A DNA stretch of 64,000 nt from Chitinibacter sp. FCG-7 (GTDB taxonomy: Bacteria; Pseudomonadota; Gammaproteobacteria; Burkholderiales; Chitinibacteraceae): the NCBI RefSeq assembly GCF_040047665.1, contig NZ_CP157355.1, forward strand, positions 2,232,001-2,296,000, written 5' to 3'. The notes under the pieces are model-generated. The model ran no database searches, was not told where the DNA came from, and saw only the letters and a list, made by a program, of their open reading frames with translations. The position numbers and the translations under genes are program-made. Numbering within the stretch: position 1 is the first letter of the stretch; every line of letters begins with the position of its first letter. This document shows positions 16,585 through 25,064 of the stretch, in pieces.

Positions 16585-17183
16585 TATTCGGGCTGCACTT
16601 GAAGGGGTACGGCAGGATTGTTAAATTGGCCGGCGGTCAGCAGCTTCTGATACATCAGCGGGTCATGCCATTCCTGCTGGCATTGCGCCGAGAATTCAAT
16701 ATCCTGCAGCGCGATCAGCCCCATTCTGGGGTTGTAGGCGTCTTCGCGGAAAGCCTGTGCGTAGCCGGTGTCGGTTTCGTGCGCAATAATTGAATGCAAA
16801 CGCACGTCGGCTTCGCCGTTGGCCATAATGGTTTGCGCCAGAATCTGGTCAATGACGACGAAAAACAGGCGGGCAAATTGCTCGGCAGACGGCGAAACCG
16901 GCATGGAAATCCAGCGAGCCGAAAACTGTTTGCACAGCCGGATGTATTCGGCGTCATCACGATCCCAGAAACACACGGCATGATCAAAAGCGTCGATCAC
17001 ATCGCGTATCGTGCCCTTCATCAGGCCAAAGTCATAAACCATCTGCCCGTGATCGAGTGCGGTGGCTTCCAGCAACACTTCCACCTTATAGCTGTGGCCG
17101 TGAATCGACGTGCGGCAGCGCTCGGAAGAGCAGTTGCGCACGATGTGGGCATTTTCAAATTTAAACAGTTTACGAATCAGCAT
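16584..17183 (-). CDS. queD: 6-carboxytetrahydropterin synthase-like protein (QueD/PTPS family)
   Basis: A 199-residue member of the 6-pyruvoyl-tetrahydropterin synthase fold family, which in bacteria usually makes 6-carboxytetrahydropterin for queuosine synthesis. Zinc-ligand histidines appear in KFENAHIVRNC and SIHGHSYKVEV, with the catalytic-type Cys in NCSSERCRTS. VYDFGLMKGTIRDVIDAFDH and AHETDTGYAQ are the other conserved blocks. It is longer than the E. coli enzyme (about 120 residues) owing to insertions after residue 75 and a C-terminal extension, so a related pterin reaction remains possible. It is a single gene, convergent with the VanZ-like gene. Confidence 0.85.
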   Translation of the reverse strand: MLIRKLFKFENAHIVRNCSSERCRTSIHGHSYKVEVLLEATALDHGQMVYDFGLMKGTIRDVIDAFDHAVCFWDRDDAEYIRLCKQFSARWISMPVSPSAEQFARLFFVVIDQILAQTIMANGEADVRLHSIIAHETDTGYAQAFREDAYNPRMGLIALQDIEFSAQCQQEWHDPLMYQKLLTAGQFNNPAVPLQVQPE

Positions 17184-17250
17184 TTTTCATTTCCAAGCTT
17201 GAGGCACGGTTTTATCAGATGCTCCGGATTCGGGCAAGCCGAGATTGTCC

Positions 17251-17350
17251 TAGGGTCGGTTGACGATGGATTTGCCATTGCGCTGGAGCGAATTTTTCGA
17301 TGAAGCCAGGTGTAGATCGCGATGTATATATACATGCGAGAGATGGGCAC
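17251..17350 (+). repeat. Degenerate partial copy of the neighbouring inverted-repeat element
   Basis: TAGGGTCGGTTGACG and the following GCGCTGG-GCGA-TTTTTCG-GAA run parallel to the left end of the 269-bp element that starts at 17351 (TAGGCTCTGTGGACG, GCGCTGG-GCGA-TTTTCG-GAA). It includes an inner palindrome ATGTATATATACAT in the place of the hairpin of the intact copy, and breaks off where the intact copy begins. Confidence 0.55.
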
Positions 17351-17619
17351 TAGGCTCTGTGGACGTTTGGTTTACGGTCGCGCTGGCGCGATTTTCGCGG
17401 CGAATCAAGGCGTTTTGTGCGACACATAGCCAGCTATGTGAGCACGGAACAACGCAGAGTCGCCGCGAAAAGCGTCCAGCCCAGAGGGTTTGGCCGTTTT
17501 TGGCCTGACACTGCGTTGCAAAACCTTCACATAGAATGACTATGTATCAGGCTTTGCTCCTTGTTTCAGGCCAAAACCAGCACAAACGCGACTCGCAAAC
17601 CAAACGTCCACAGAGCCTA
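17351..17619. mobile_element. 269-bp non-coding element with 23-bp perfect terminal inverted repeats (MITE-like)
   Basis: The left end starts TAGGCTCTGTGGACGTTTGG and the right end (17597-17619) is its exact reverse complement over 23 bp. Between them lie two hairpin units facing each other: 17392-17471, closed by TTTTCGCGGCGA and TCGCCGCGAAAA, and 17498-17576, closed by TTTTGGCCTGA and TCAGGCCAAAA. Each has an inner hairpin (CACATAG..CTATGTG; CATAG..CTATG) and the shared boxes CAAGG and CAACGCAG. No open frame has coding character, and no target-site duplication is evident. Confidence 0.8.
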
Positions 17620-18088
17620 ACGCTCTGGCTATTTTTCCTTGCTGATTCATCGGCGAGCCAGGCGATGTGCGTAGGACCAGCGATAGGGTGATGGCGTGAG
17701 AATTTCATCATTTTCTAATACCACTATGCTGACAGCCATTTTGACGTATAAGTAGAAACCCTAGGGAAAGCAAAAGAGAAAGTTTCCAGTAAATTTTAAT
17801 TTTGCTGCCGTGAAGGGCCATCAGGCCGCGCTGGTGAAGCGGATTGAAAGTGTCTTTTTTTTAATTAAATTTTCGCTTGAAACTACCTGTTTTTTTCTGT
17901 CTATCCTACATCAGATGATGCTAATGATGTATTGCAGCATTTTTTATGCTGCAATAAAACCTATAAAAATCATTAAATTGCCGATTTTATGTTGCGCTGC
18001 AACATTTGTTGTTGATGGGTTTGATTCTGATTTTGTAGTCGGATGAAATTTTGCTACGTGCAGTACTTCACAGTCGAAAAATGGGGTG
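17620..18088. other. AT-rich regulatory region upstream of the first chitinase gene
   Basis: No gene is seen here. It holds a perfect 11-bp inverted repeat, TATTGCAGCAT (17930-17940) and ATGCTGCAATA (17946-17956) with a TTTTT spacer, and a second palindrome at 17989-18005 (ATGTTGCGCTGCAACAT). A similar palindrome lies upstream of the second chitinase gene at 21865-21881. These are candidate regulator sites. Confidence 0.5.
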
Positions 18089-18117
18089 TTGACAAGAAAA
18101 ACGGCATGGTGATTAAT
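18089..18117 (+). promoter_or_regulatory. Promoter of the first chitinase gene
   Basis: TTGACA at 18089-18094 and ATTAAT at 18112-18117 are 17 bp apart. The block GTGTTGACAAG, with GAAAACG-like bases after it, is repeated before the second chitinase gene with the same spacing. The leader to ATG 18268 is about 145 nt. Confidence 0.75.
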
Positions 18118-18267
18118 CATTCTCACTGGTACTGGTTTGCTTTTTGGTGAACAGGTCTAGCGTAGAGAATCACCCAATTCTTACAAAAGGGTGACAAGCA
18201 GGCGCCTAGCAGTCAAGACCACTTAACTCCTAGCGTCAATGCCATTTATAAATCGGAGGAGACTTTA

Positions 18268-21177
18268 ATGTCCCGTATTAATCGTCTTGCACTTGCTGCT
18301 ATGCCAGTCGCAATGTTCGCTGCTTATGCTTATGCAGCGCCTGCGTGGCAAGAAGGCACTACCTACAGCGCTGGCACGGTTGTGAGCCACAAAGGCAGTG
18401 ATTACTCTGCTTTGGTGACACACACTGCCTATGTTGGTGCTGGCTGGACCCCTGATACCACACCAACACTGTGGAAACTGGTTGGCGCTGCGACGGCAAC
18501 TGCTACACCACAAGCGACTGTTGCGCCAACGGCTACGCCAGTAGGCCCAACTGCAGCCCCAACAGCGGCTCCTACTGCAACGCCAGTAGGCCCAGTGGCC
18601 GGTTGTGACAATGTGGCTGCCTGGAATGCAACGACTGCCTACACTGGCGCTCAGGTTGTTGCTTATAACGGCAAAAAATTCTCTGCAAAATGGTGGACGC
18701 AAGGCCAGGCGCCTTCTGCTGCTGACCAGTGGGGCCCTTGGAAATATGAAGGCGAGTGCAGCACTACAAACGCAACGCCAACACCAACCGCTTCGCCTGT
18801 TGTAACTGCGACGCCAACGGCCAAACCAACGGCAACACCAGTTGTAACTCCAACTGCAACACCAGTTGTGACGCCTACAGCGACGCCAGTTGGCCCAACG
18901 CCAACACCAACGATCAAACCAACGGCAACGCCAGTTGTAACTCCAACTGCAACGCCAGTTGTGACGCCTACAGCGACACCAGTTGGCCCAACACCTACAC
19001 CAACAGCGACACCTCCAGTAGTTGGCGGCCAAGATCAGTGCCGTCCAACAGGCTTGGTGTCTGAAGTTGCGAACGTGCCATACTGTGATGCTTACGACGC
19101 AGCTGGTCGTGAAAAACTGGCCAATGGCATGAAACGCCGCAGTATCGGTTACTTCACTAGCTGGCGTAATGGCGCCAACGGTCAGCCTGCATACTTGGCT
19201 GCCGATGTGCCTTGGAACGACATCACTCACGTGAACTACGCATTTGCGCATATCGACCAGAACTGGAAAGTATCAGTTGGTGCTGATAGCCCAAGCAATG
19301 CTGCAACTGGCATGAACTGGGATTCTAAAGGTCCTAAATACGCACTGGATCCAAGCCTGCCATACAAAGGTCACTTCAATATGCTGAATAAGCACGCTGA
19401 CGCTAAAGGCGTTAAGCTGTTGCTGTCAGTAGGTGGCTGGGCTGAAACCGGCGGTTACTTCGGTGAAGATGGCAAACGCGTTGCTAGCGGTGGCTTCTAC
19501 TCGCTGACTGTGGACGAAGTAACTGGTGCAGTTCGTCAAGACCGCATCGACACCTTCGCGAAATCAGCTGCTGAATTCGTGGTGAAATACGGCCTGAACG
19601 GTATCGATATCGACTACGAATACCCAACTTCAATGTCTGACGCTGGTAGCCCAGACGATTGGAAGATCGCGAACAAACATCGCGGCAAGTTGTGGGACGG
19701 CTACATGGCTTTGATGAAGACTCTGCGTCTGGAGTTGGATAAAGCCGCTGCTGCTCAAGGCAAATACTATATGCTGACGATTGCTTCTCCTTCGTCTGGC
19801 TACCTGCTGCGTGGTTTCGAAGGCTTCCAAGCCCTCAAATACCTCGACTACGTCAACATCATGAGCTATGACTTGCATGGCGCATGGAATCACTTCGTAG
19901 GTCACAATGCAGCGCTGTACGATACTGGTAAAGACAGCGAAATCGCTGATGCCAAGATCTACGACACTGCAGGTGATGGCAAGTACTACAACGCTCAGGG
20001 TTACCTGAACATCGACTGGTCATACAAATACTTCCGCACTGCATTAGCAGGTGGTCGTATCAATATCGGTCTGCCTTACTACACTCGCGGCTGGCAAAAC
20101 GTAACTGGCGGTACTAATGGTCTGTGGGGTACTGCAGCTGTTGCCGATCAGAAAACTTGCTACACCGGCACTGGCGGCAACCTAGGTTCAGACGCTTTGA
20201 GCCCGAAAGCTGGCGCTCCATGCGGCTTTGGTGCACAAGGTATCGACAATCTGTGGTTTGACGTTGGCGCTGATGGTAAAGAAATGTTTGCCGGTGCTAA
20301 CCCGCTGTGGCACGCCAACAACTTGCGTGATGGCTTGCCAACACCATACGTTGGTATCTATGGCCATGACCTGAGCAAGCCTGAATCTAAAGTTCGTGGC
20401 ATTTACGTAGAAAACTACGATGACATCGCTCAGTCTTCTTGGTTGTGGAACCCAACGACCAAAGTGTTCTTGTCGACTGAAAATGAAAAATCGTTCAAAG
20501 CGAAAGTTCAGTACGCAATCGATCAAGGCGCTGGCGGTATCATGTTCTGGGAGCTGGCAGGTGACTACAGCACACCAGCACAGAATGGTCTGGGTCACTA
20601 CTACTTCGGTAGCACGCTGACTTCACTGGCCGGCACGATGCTGAAAAATGCAACGCCATACGGTATCAAAGCAGGCGACGAAGCTTTCGTTCAGCCAGCT
20701 GAGACACTGGATGTATCAGTAGACTTGGTTGGTTTCTTGCCAAAAGGTGAAGATAACTACCCAATCCAGATCGGTTTGAAATTGAAAAACAATTCAAATG
20801 TTGATCTGACTGGTGCGAAAGTTGCGTTCGACGTAGCGCCATCAACTCCGCTGACTTCATCAACAGTTGAGTTCTTGAAACCATACGCTCCACCAGCGGG
20901 TAAAGGTATCGAGAATCTGGTTGATATCTACAGTGGTGGTACTTGGTCTGCAACAGTGGCTTCTAACAAAGTCGGTAACGTAGGTGGTCTGCCAAATGCC
21001 TTCCATCGTCCAGCTTACCAACTGAAGCAAGGCACTGTAGGTACAACGTGGGGTGTAACTGACTTCGGTCCAGGTAAAACCATCACCATTGGTATGCGTA
21101 TTTTCATGCCAATGCCAGTACCAACCAACGTAACTCTGACTCTGCCAAACGGCAAAGTATACGGAGTTAAACGCTAA
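18268..21177 (+). CDS. Secreted GH18 chitinase with two N-terminal chitin-binding modules
   Basis: A 969-residue exported chitinase. GGAGGAG precedes ATG 18268. The signal peptide is about residues 1-23 (LAAMPVAMFAAYAYA). Then come a CBM5/12-like module (AWQEGTTYSAGTVVSHKGSD..LW, about 26-70), a PT-rich linker, a second module with flanking cysteines (about 112-165, KFSAKWWTQGQAPSAADQWG), a longer linker with a 31-residue duplication, and the GH18 barrel (about 285-815). The active-site strand reads NGIDIDYEYP, with Glu451 as proton donor and Asp447 and Asp449 before it; the first Asp of the usual DGxDxDxE is Asn. SVGGWAE is the other GH18 block. A C-terminal domain of about 140 residues follows, of unknown type. 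Codons favour GGT, GCT and AAC, suggesting high expression. Confidence 0.93.
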   Translation: MSRINRLALAAMPVAMFAAYAYAAPAWQEGTTYSAGTVVSHKGSDYSALVTHTAYVGAGWTPDTTPTLWKLVGAATATATPQATVAPTATPVGPTAAPTAAPTATPVGPVAGCDNVAAWNATTAYTGAQVVAYNGKKFSAKWWTQGQAPSAADQWGPWKYEGECSTTNATPTPTASPVVTATPTAKPTATPVVTPTATPVVTPTATPVGPTPTPTIKPTATPVVTPTATPVVTPTATPVGPTPTPTATPPVVGGQDQCRPTGLVSEVANVPYCDAYDAAGREKLANGMKRRSIGYFTSWRNGANGQPAYLAADVPWNDITHVNYAFAHIDQNWKVSVGADSPSNAATGMNWDSKGPKYALDPSLPYKGHFNMLNKHADAKGVKLLLSVGGWAETGGYFGEDGKRVASGGFYSLTVDEVTGAVRQDRIDTFAKSAAEFVVKYGLNGIDIDYEYPTSMSDAGSPDDWKIANKHRGKLWDGYMALMKTLRLELDKAAAAQGKYYMLTIASPSSGYLLRGFEGFQALKYLDYVNIMSYDLHGAWNHFVGHNAALYDTGKDSEIADAKIYDTAGDGKYYNAQGYLNIDWSYKYFRTALAGGRINIGLPYYTRGWQNVTGGTNGLWGTAAVADQKTCYTGTGGNLGSDALSPKAGAPCGFGAQGIDNLWFDVGADGKEMFAGANPLWHANNLRDGLPTPYVGIYGHDLSKPESKVRGIYVENYDDIAQSSWLWNPTTKVFLSTENEKSFKAKVQYAIDQGAGGIMFWELAGDYSTPAQNGLGHYYFGSTLTSLAGTMLKNATPYGIKAGDEAFVQPAETLDVSVDLVGFLPKGEDNYPIQIGLKLKNNSNVDLTGAKVAFDVAPSTPLTSSTVEFLKPYAPPAGKGIENLVDIYSGGTWSATVASNKVGNVGGLPNAFHRPAYQLKQGTVGTTWGVTDFGPGKTITIGMRIFMPMPVPTNVTLTLPNGKVYGVKR
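18823..19008 (+). repeat. 93-bp tandem duplication in the chitinase linker
   Basis: Two copies (18823-18915 and 18916-19008) encode the same pattern KPTATPVVTPTATPVV and onward, 31 residues each, differing mainly at third codon positions. This lengthens the linker between the second binding module and the catalytic domain. Confidence 0.85.
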
Positions 21178-22029
21178 GACTTTACTCGCTCTGTCTTAGG
21201 ACTAGTGAGTCAAGCCTGATCAAAACGCCGCGATTGATTCGCGGCGTTTTTTTATGCCTGTGTTGCTCAGGTGAGCCGCGCCGTCGATGGCTAAAGCAAT
21301 AATATGTAGCTGCCTTTGCTACCGTGTTCTTTGCCGGGCTGCACTCAGCTCTGGCGATGATTTCCCCTCTGTGTAACCCGCACAGCCTCGTTGTTCTCCG
21401 GTCCGAAGAATGGATTCTCTGTTGCTGGTATTGCGCCTTGCCCAGGTCAAATGCCAATCGCATTCTGCATGATGATTTCTGGTGTGATGTAACTGAATGA
21501 ATGATGCTTCTTCATTGATTTCAAGTCGATGGCCTGCGTGTAGCAGTGATCACTGGCAGAGCGATGGCTGATTTCTGTCCGGTGTCTGGCCTGTCTGTAT
21601 GTCATTGCGGGTCTGATGGAAGTTTGTTGCATTGGGTAATACCACTTGCTGACGAAAAATATCTGATTTAATTCCGGGTGGTTTTTTTATGTAAGCGGAG
21701 AAAGCTTTCCGGGTTGAAAATTTTTGGTCAATTATTTGAAAGTATATTTTTTGACCAACATTTTGAAAAATCGCATGGACAACACAAAATCAGCAAAATT
21801 TTTGTGTAGTTTATCGACTATTAACTACATAACAAAACAGAATTTGTTACATAATCATGCGCTAATGTTGCGATGCAATATCTATATACGCTATTTAAAA
21901 TGGGGGTTTTTGTGATTTAGTCGGCAATGTTTGTGCGTCGCACAATGGTGGGATTTATGTAGTTTGTAGTATTTCTCCCTAGTGCCCAGCTTCTTTTTGC
22001 GGGGGGCAAAAAAAATGAAAAAAAGGGTG
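21178..22029. other. Long intergenic region between the chitinase genes
   Basis: About 850 bp without a convincing gene. It has the first chitinase's terminator at its left end, an ordinary-composition stretch to about 21640, and an AT-rich stretch to 22029. The AT-rich part holds GGTCAA..TTGACC (about 21727-21755), ATGTTGCGATGCAATAT at 21865-21881 and the palindrome TTGTGCGTCGCACAA at 21931-21945, all candidate regulatory sites. Confidence 0.5.
21222..21253 (+). terminator. Terminator after the first chitinase gene
   Basis: AACGCCGCGA pairs with TCGCGGCGTT around TTGAT, followed by a run of T, 45 bp after the stop codon. Confidence 0.93.
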
Positions 22030-22058
22030 TTGACAAGGAAAACGCTTTGGAGATTAAT
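22030..22058 (+). promoter_or_regulatory. Promoter of the second chitinase gene
   Basis: TTGACA at 22030-22035 and ATTAAT at 22053-22058 with a 17-bp spacer match the first chitinase promoter, including the flanking GGGTG before and AGGAAAACG after the -35. The leader to ATG 22210 is about 145 nt, as for the first gene. Confidence 0.75.
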
Positions 22059-22209
22059 AGACACCAACGCAGCTCGATACCGATTGAGAGGCGATGGATA
22101 GATGGCTCGAATCAGTAAATACTTTCAAATAACTGACGAGTTGCCTGATCTGGTTAGTACCAATTGCATTGCGCGAGTGATGCCAAATAAATGAGGATGG
22201 AGACCCTTT

Positions 22210-24186
22210 ATGTCGCACTTTAATCGTTTTGCTGTAGCTGCAATCCCTGCTGCCATGATGGCAGTTGCTAGCTTCTCTTATGCAGCTGATGCATGGAAAG
22301 AAGGCACTACCTACAATGCTGGCGCAGTAGTTTCTTACTCTGGTAAAGACTACCAAGCTCTGGTAACTCACACAGCTTATGTTGGTGCAAACTGGAATCC
22401 AGCTGCTACCCCAACGCTGTGGAAAGCAGTTTCTGGCTCTAGCGTGACTCCAGCTCCGACTGTTGCGCCAACTCCAACACCAGTTGGCAGCGCAACACCA
22501 ACAGTTGCTCCTACTGTTGCGCCAACCGCTGCACCTACAGTAGCGCCAACAACTGGCCCAGTAGCAGGTTGTGACAATGCTGAAGCTTGGAATGCAACTG
22601 CTGCCTACACTGGCGGTAAAGTTGTTTCATACAACGGCAAAAAATTCTCTGCTAAATGGTGGACACAAGGTCAAGCGCCTTCTGCAACTGACCAGTGGGG
22701 CCCATGGAAACTTGAAGGCGATTGCGGCCCAGCTGCAACTGCCGTACCAACTGCTGAGCCAACACCAGTTGGTCAGACACCAGCGCCAACTGCAGTTCCA
22801 ACTGTAGCGCCAACACAAGCACCAACGCCAACACCATTGGCTACTCTGGCTCCAGGCCAAGAAGTACCAGCACCATCTTCTGCGCAAGTGGGTTCTTACT
22901 TCACGCAGTGGGGCGTGTATGGCCGTGACTACCAAGTCGCTGACATCATCAGCTCTGGTGCAGCTGCTCACCTGACCTTCATCAACTACGCTTTCGGTAA
23001 CATCTACGAGAAAAACGGCGGCTACGAGTGCGGTATCGTTAACAAACTCGAACCAGGTGCAACTGATGCGAACGCACCAGGCGCTGGTACTGGTGGCGAT
23101 GCTTGGGCTGACTTTGGTTTGACTGCTAAACGTCGTGTTGATGCTTCTGATGCGATCAAGTGGGACGACAAACTGGCGGGTAACTTCCGTGAATTCCAAG
23201 CCTACAAGAAAAAATATCCTAACACCAAACTGTTCATCTCTCTGGGTGGCTGGACTTGGTCTAAGTGGTTCTCTAAAGCGGCTGCAACGGATGGCTTGCG
23301 TAAACAACTGGTTAAATCGTGTATCGACATCTACCTCAAAGGCAACTTGCCAACGTTGGATGGTCGCGGTGGCCCAGGCTCTGCACCTAACATCTTCGAC
23401 GGTATCGATATCGATTGGGAATTCCCAGGTGTAGTTGGCCAGCCATACAACACTGTATCGCCAGCTGACAAACAGAACTTCACATTGCTGTTGGCTGAGT
23501 TCCGCAAACAGATCGATGAGTTGGCTGCTGCGAACAAGAAAGAGTACCTGTTGACTGTGGCGATCGGTGTAGGTAAAGACAAGATCGACATGACTGAACC
23601 ACGCGAGTACAGCCGTTACCTCAACTGGATTAACATGATGACTTACGACTACAACGGTGGTTGGGCTGCTCAAGGTCCTACCGACTTCCAGTCGCATCTG
23701 TACGCAGATCCAACTAACCCAACGTACAAGTGCAGCGGCAAAGCTGGCGACACTTGCTACGGTGATCGCAGCCTCGTATCGTTCTACAACACCGATGATG
23801 CAGTTAACCAACTGATCAACGCTGGCGTGAATCCGAAGAAACTGGTTCTGGGCGTGCCTAAGTATGGCCGTGGCTGGACTGGCGTGACTAACGCGAACAA
23901 CGGTCTGTACCAGAAAGCGACTCAACCAGCTCGTGGTACTTACGAAGCCGGTATCGAAGACTACAAAGTACTGAAAAATGCAGCGGGTAACGTCTTTGTT
24001 CACCCAACGACCAAACAGTCTTGGAAATTCGACGGTTCTACTTTCTGGTCTTATGACACACCAGAAGTAATCGGTACTAAAGTTCAGTACGGTAAAAACA
24101 AAGGTCTGGGCGGTGTATTCAGCTGGTCTCTGGACGGCGATGACAGCAACGCAACACTGACTAAAGCAATGGGCGCAGCTAAATAA
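22210..24186 (+). CDS. Secreted GH18 chitinase with two N-terminal chitin-binding modules (second gene)
   Basis: A 658-residue exported chitinase. The N-terminal layout matches the first chitinase: signal peptide (about 1-25, ending FSYAA), CBM5/12-like module (AWKEGTTYNAGAVVSYSGKD), short PT linker, second module with cysteines (KFSAKWWTQGQAPSATDQWG), PT linker, then the GH18 domain from about residue 225 to the C terminus. The active strand is FDGIDIDWEFPG with Glu404 as proton donor and Asp400 and Asp402 before it. ISLGGWTWSKWF and INMMTYDYNGGW are further GH18 blocks. The two chitinase N termini are clearly paralogous, but their catalytic domains belong to different GH18 subtypes. There is no C-terminal extra domain. 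It should act with the first chitinase and the LPMO on chitin. Confidence 0.94.
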   Translation: MSHFNRFAVAAIPAAMMAVASFSYAADAWKEGTTYNAGAVVSYSGKDYQALVTHTAYVGANWNPAATPTLWKAVSGSSVTPAPTVAPTPTPVGSATPTVAPTVAPTAAPTVAPTTGPVAGCDNAEAWNATAAYTGGKVVSYNGKKFSAKWWTQGQAPSATDQWGPWKLEGDCGPAATAVPTAEPTPVGQTPAPTAVPTVAPTQAPTPTPLATLAPGQEVPAPSSAQVGSYFTQWGVYGRDYQVADIISSGAAAHLTFINYAFGNIYEKNGGYECGIVNKLEPGATDANAPGAGTGGDAWADFGLTAKRRVDASDAIKWDDKLAGNFREFQAYKKKYPNTKLFISLGGWTWSKWFSKAAATDGLRKQLVKSCIDIYLKGNLPTLDGRGGPGSAPNIFDGIDIDWEFPGVVGQPYNTVSPADKQNFTLLLAEFRKQIDELAAANKKEYLLTVAIGVGKDKIDMTEPREYSRYLNWINMMTYDYNGGWAAQGPTDFQSHLYADPTNPTYKCSGKAGDTCYGDRSLVSFYNTDDAVNQLINAGVNPKKLVLGVPKYGRGWTGVTNANNGLYQKATQPARGTYEAGIEDYKVLKNAAGNVFVHPTTKQSWKFDGSTFWSYDTPEVIGTKVQYGKNKGLGGVFSWSLDGDDSNATLTKAMGAAK

Positions 24187-24203
24187 GCTGACTCACTGCT
24201 ACG

Positions 24204-24233
24204 AAAGCCCCCTCATTTGAGGGGGCTTTTTTT
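24204..24233 (+). terminator. Terminator after the second chitinase gene
   Basis: AAAGCCCCCTCA pairs with TGAGGGGGCTTT around TT and is followed by a T-run, 17 bp after the stop codon. Confidence 0.94.
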
Positions 24234-24256
24234 ATTCATACGCTCAGTTGTGACTA

Positions 24257-24309
24257 GGGGTATGTATTGCTAGGTATCTACCTGCTTGTCCTGCATGGCA
24301 ATACATGGG
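24257..24309 (+). repeat. Variant of the 50-bp intergenic element, copy 3
   Basis: It begins GGGGTATGTATTGC and ends GCAATACATGGG, with the perfect inverted pair ATGTATTGC and GCAATACAT. It lies about 55 bp before the response regulator gene. It shares GGRGTATGTATTGC with the reverse complement of copy 4. Confidence 0.45.
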
Positions 24310-24365
24310 TAATGTATTGAACGCGCTAAAAAGCGCTACACTGCTGATCTGTCGATGGAGCCAGC

Positions 24366-25064
24366 ATGAGTGCCAAAATTCTAATCGTTGAAGACGATGC
24401 CCAGATTAGCGCCAATATTTATGACTTTCTGCAGGCGAGGGGCTTTATGCCTGATGCCGCGGCCAATGCGGGGATTGCACTGCATTTGCTGGCCAGCCAG
24501 CCGTTTGACCTGCTGGTGCTTGATCTGGGTTTGCCCGGCATGGGCGGCCTGAGTCTGGCGCGGCATATCCGTGCCGAGCTGGCCTTGAATCTGCCCATTT
24601 TGATCCTCACCGCCCGCGATACGCTGGCCGACAAGGAAGCCGGTTTTGACGCTGGGGCGGATGATTATCTGCTTAAGCCATTTTCGCTCAGAGAGCTGGA
24701 AATGCGCATCAAGGCGCTGCTGCGACGCGCCAACGGCCAGCTGCTGGTGCAAGCTTTGCGCTGTGGGCAGATTCTGTTTGAGCCCCATACAGGGCAGGTA
24801 TTCTGGCAAGGGCAACCGCTTAAATTGCCGCCCAAAACGCAGTTGCTGCTGCAGGTCATGCTCTCGCGCCCCAATACGCTGTTTACGCGTGACCAGCTCG
24901 AGCGTGCGCTCTGGGGAGAAGCGCAGGAAAGCAGCGATCCGCTGCGTTATCACCTGTCGCAATTGCGCCGCGCCTTATCCATGCCGGATGGGCTCAGCCC
25001 GCTGCAAACCGTGCATGGCCGTGGCTATATGTTGATCGATCCGGCGGGGGAGCCGCATGCATAA
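24366..25064 (+). CDS. OmpR/PhoB-family response regulator
   Basis: A 232-residue two-component response regulator. The receiver domain has the acidic pair in ILIVEDDAQ, phospho-acceptor Asp53 in LLVLDLGLPGMGG, and the conserved Lys in DDYLLKPFSLREL. The winged-helix DNA-binding domain occupies the C-terminal 100 residues (FTRDQLERALWG, LRYHLSQLRRAL, HGRGYMLI). It overlaps the histidine kinase gene by 8 bp, so the pair is coupled. The PAP2 and phosphoethanolamine transferase genes follow on the same strand, suggesting a PmrAB- or QseBC-like role in envelope modification. Three phased CTCACA repeats before the PAP2 gene may be its target. Confidence 0.88.
   Translation: MSAKILIVEDDAQISANIYDFLQARGFMPDAAANAGIALHLLASQPFDLLVLDLGLPGMGGLSLARHIRAELALNLPILILTARDTLADKEAGFDAGADDYLLKPFSLRELEMRIKALLRRANGQLLVQALRCGQILFEPHTGQVFWQGQPLKLPPKTQLLLQVMLSRPNTLFTRDQLERALWGEAQESSDPLRYHLSQLRRALSMPDGLSPLQTVHGRGYMLIDPAGEPHA

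Noticed and set aside
17351..17619. Insertion sequence with transposase
   Set aside because: At 269 bp it is too small and has no coding frame; at most a non-autonomous element.
22627..24003. Minus-strand open frame of 458 codons opposite the second chitinase
   Set aside because: Antisense to a secure GH18 gene; open because of that gene's codon bias.
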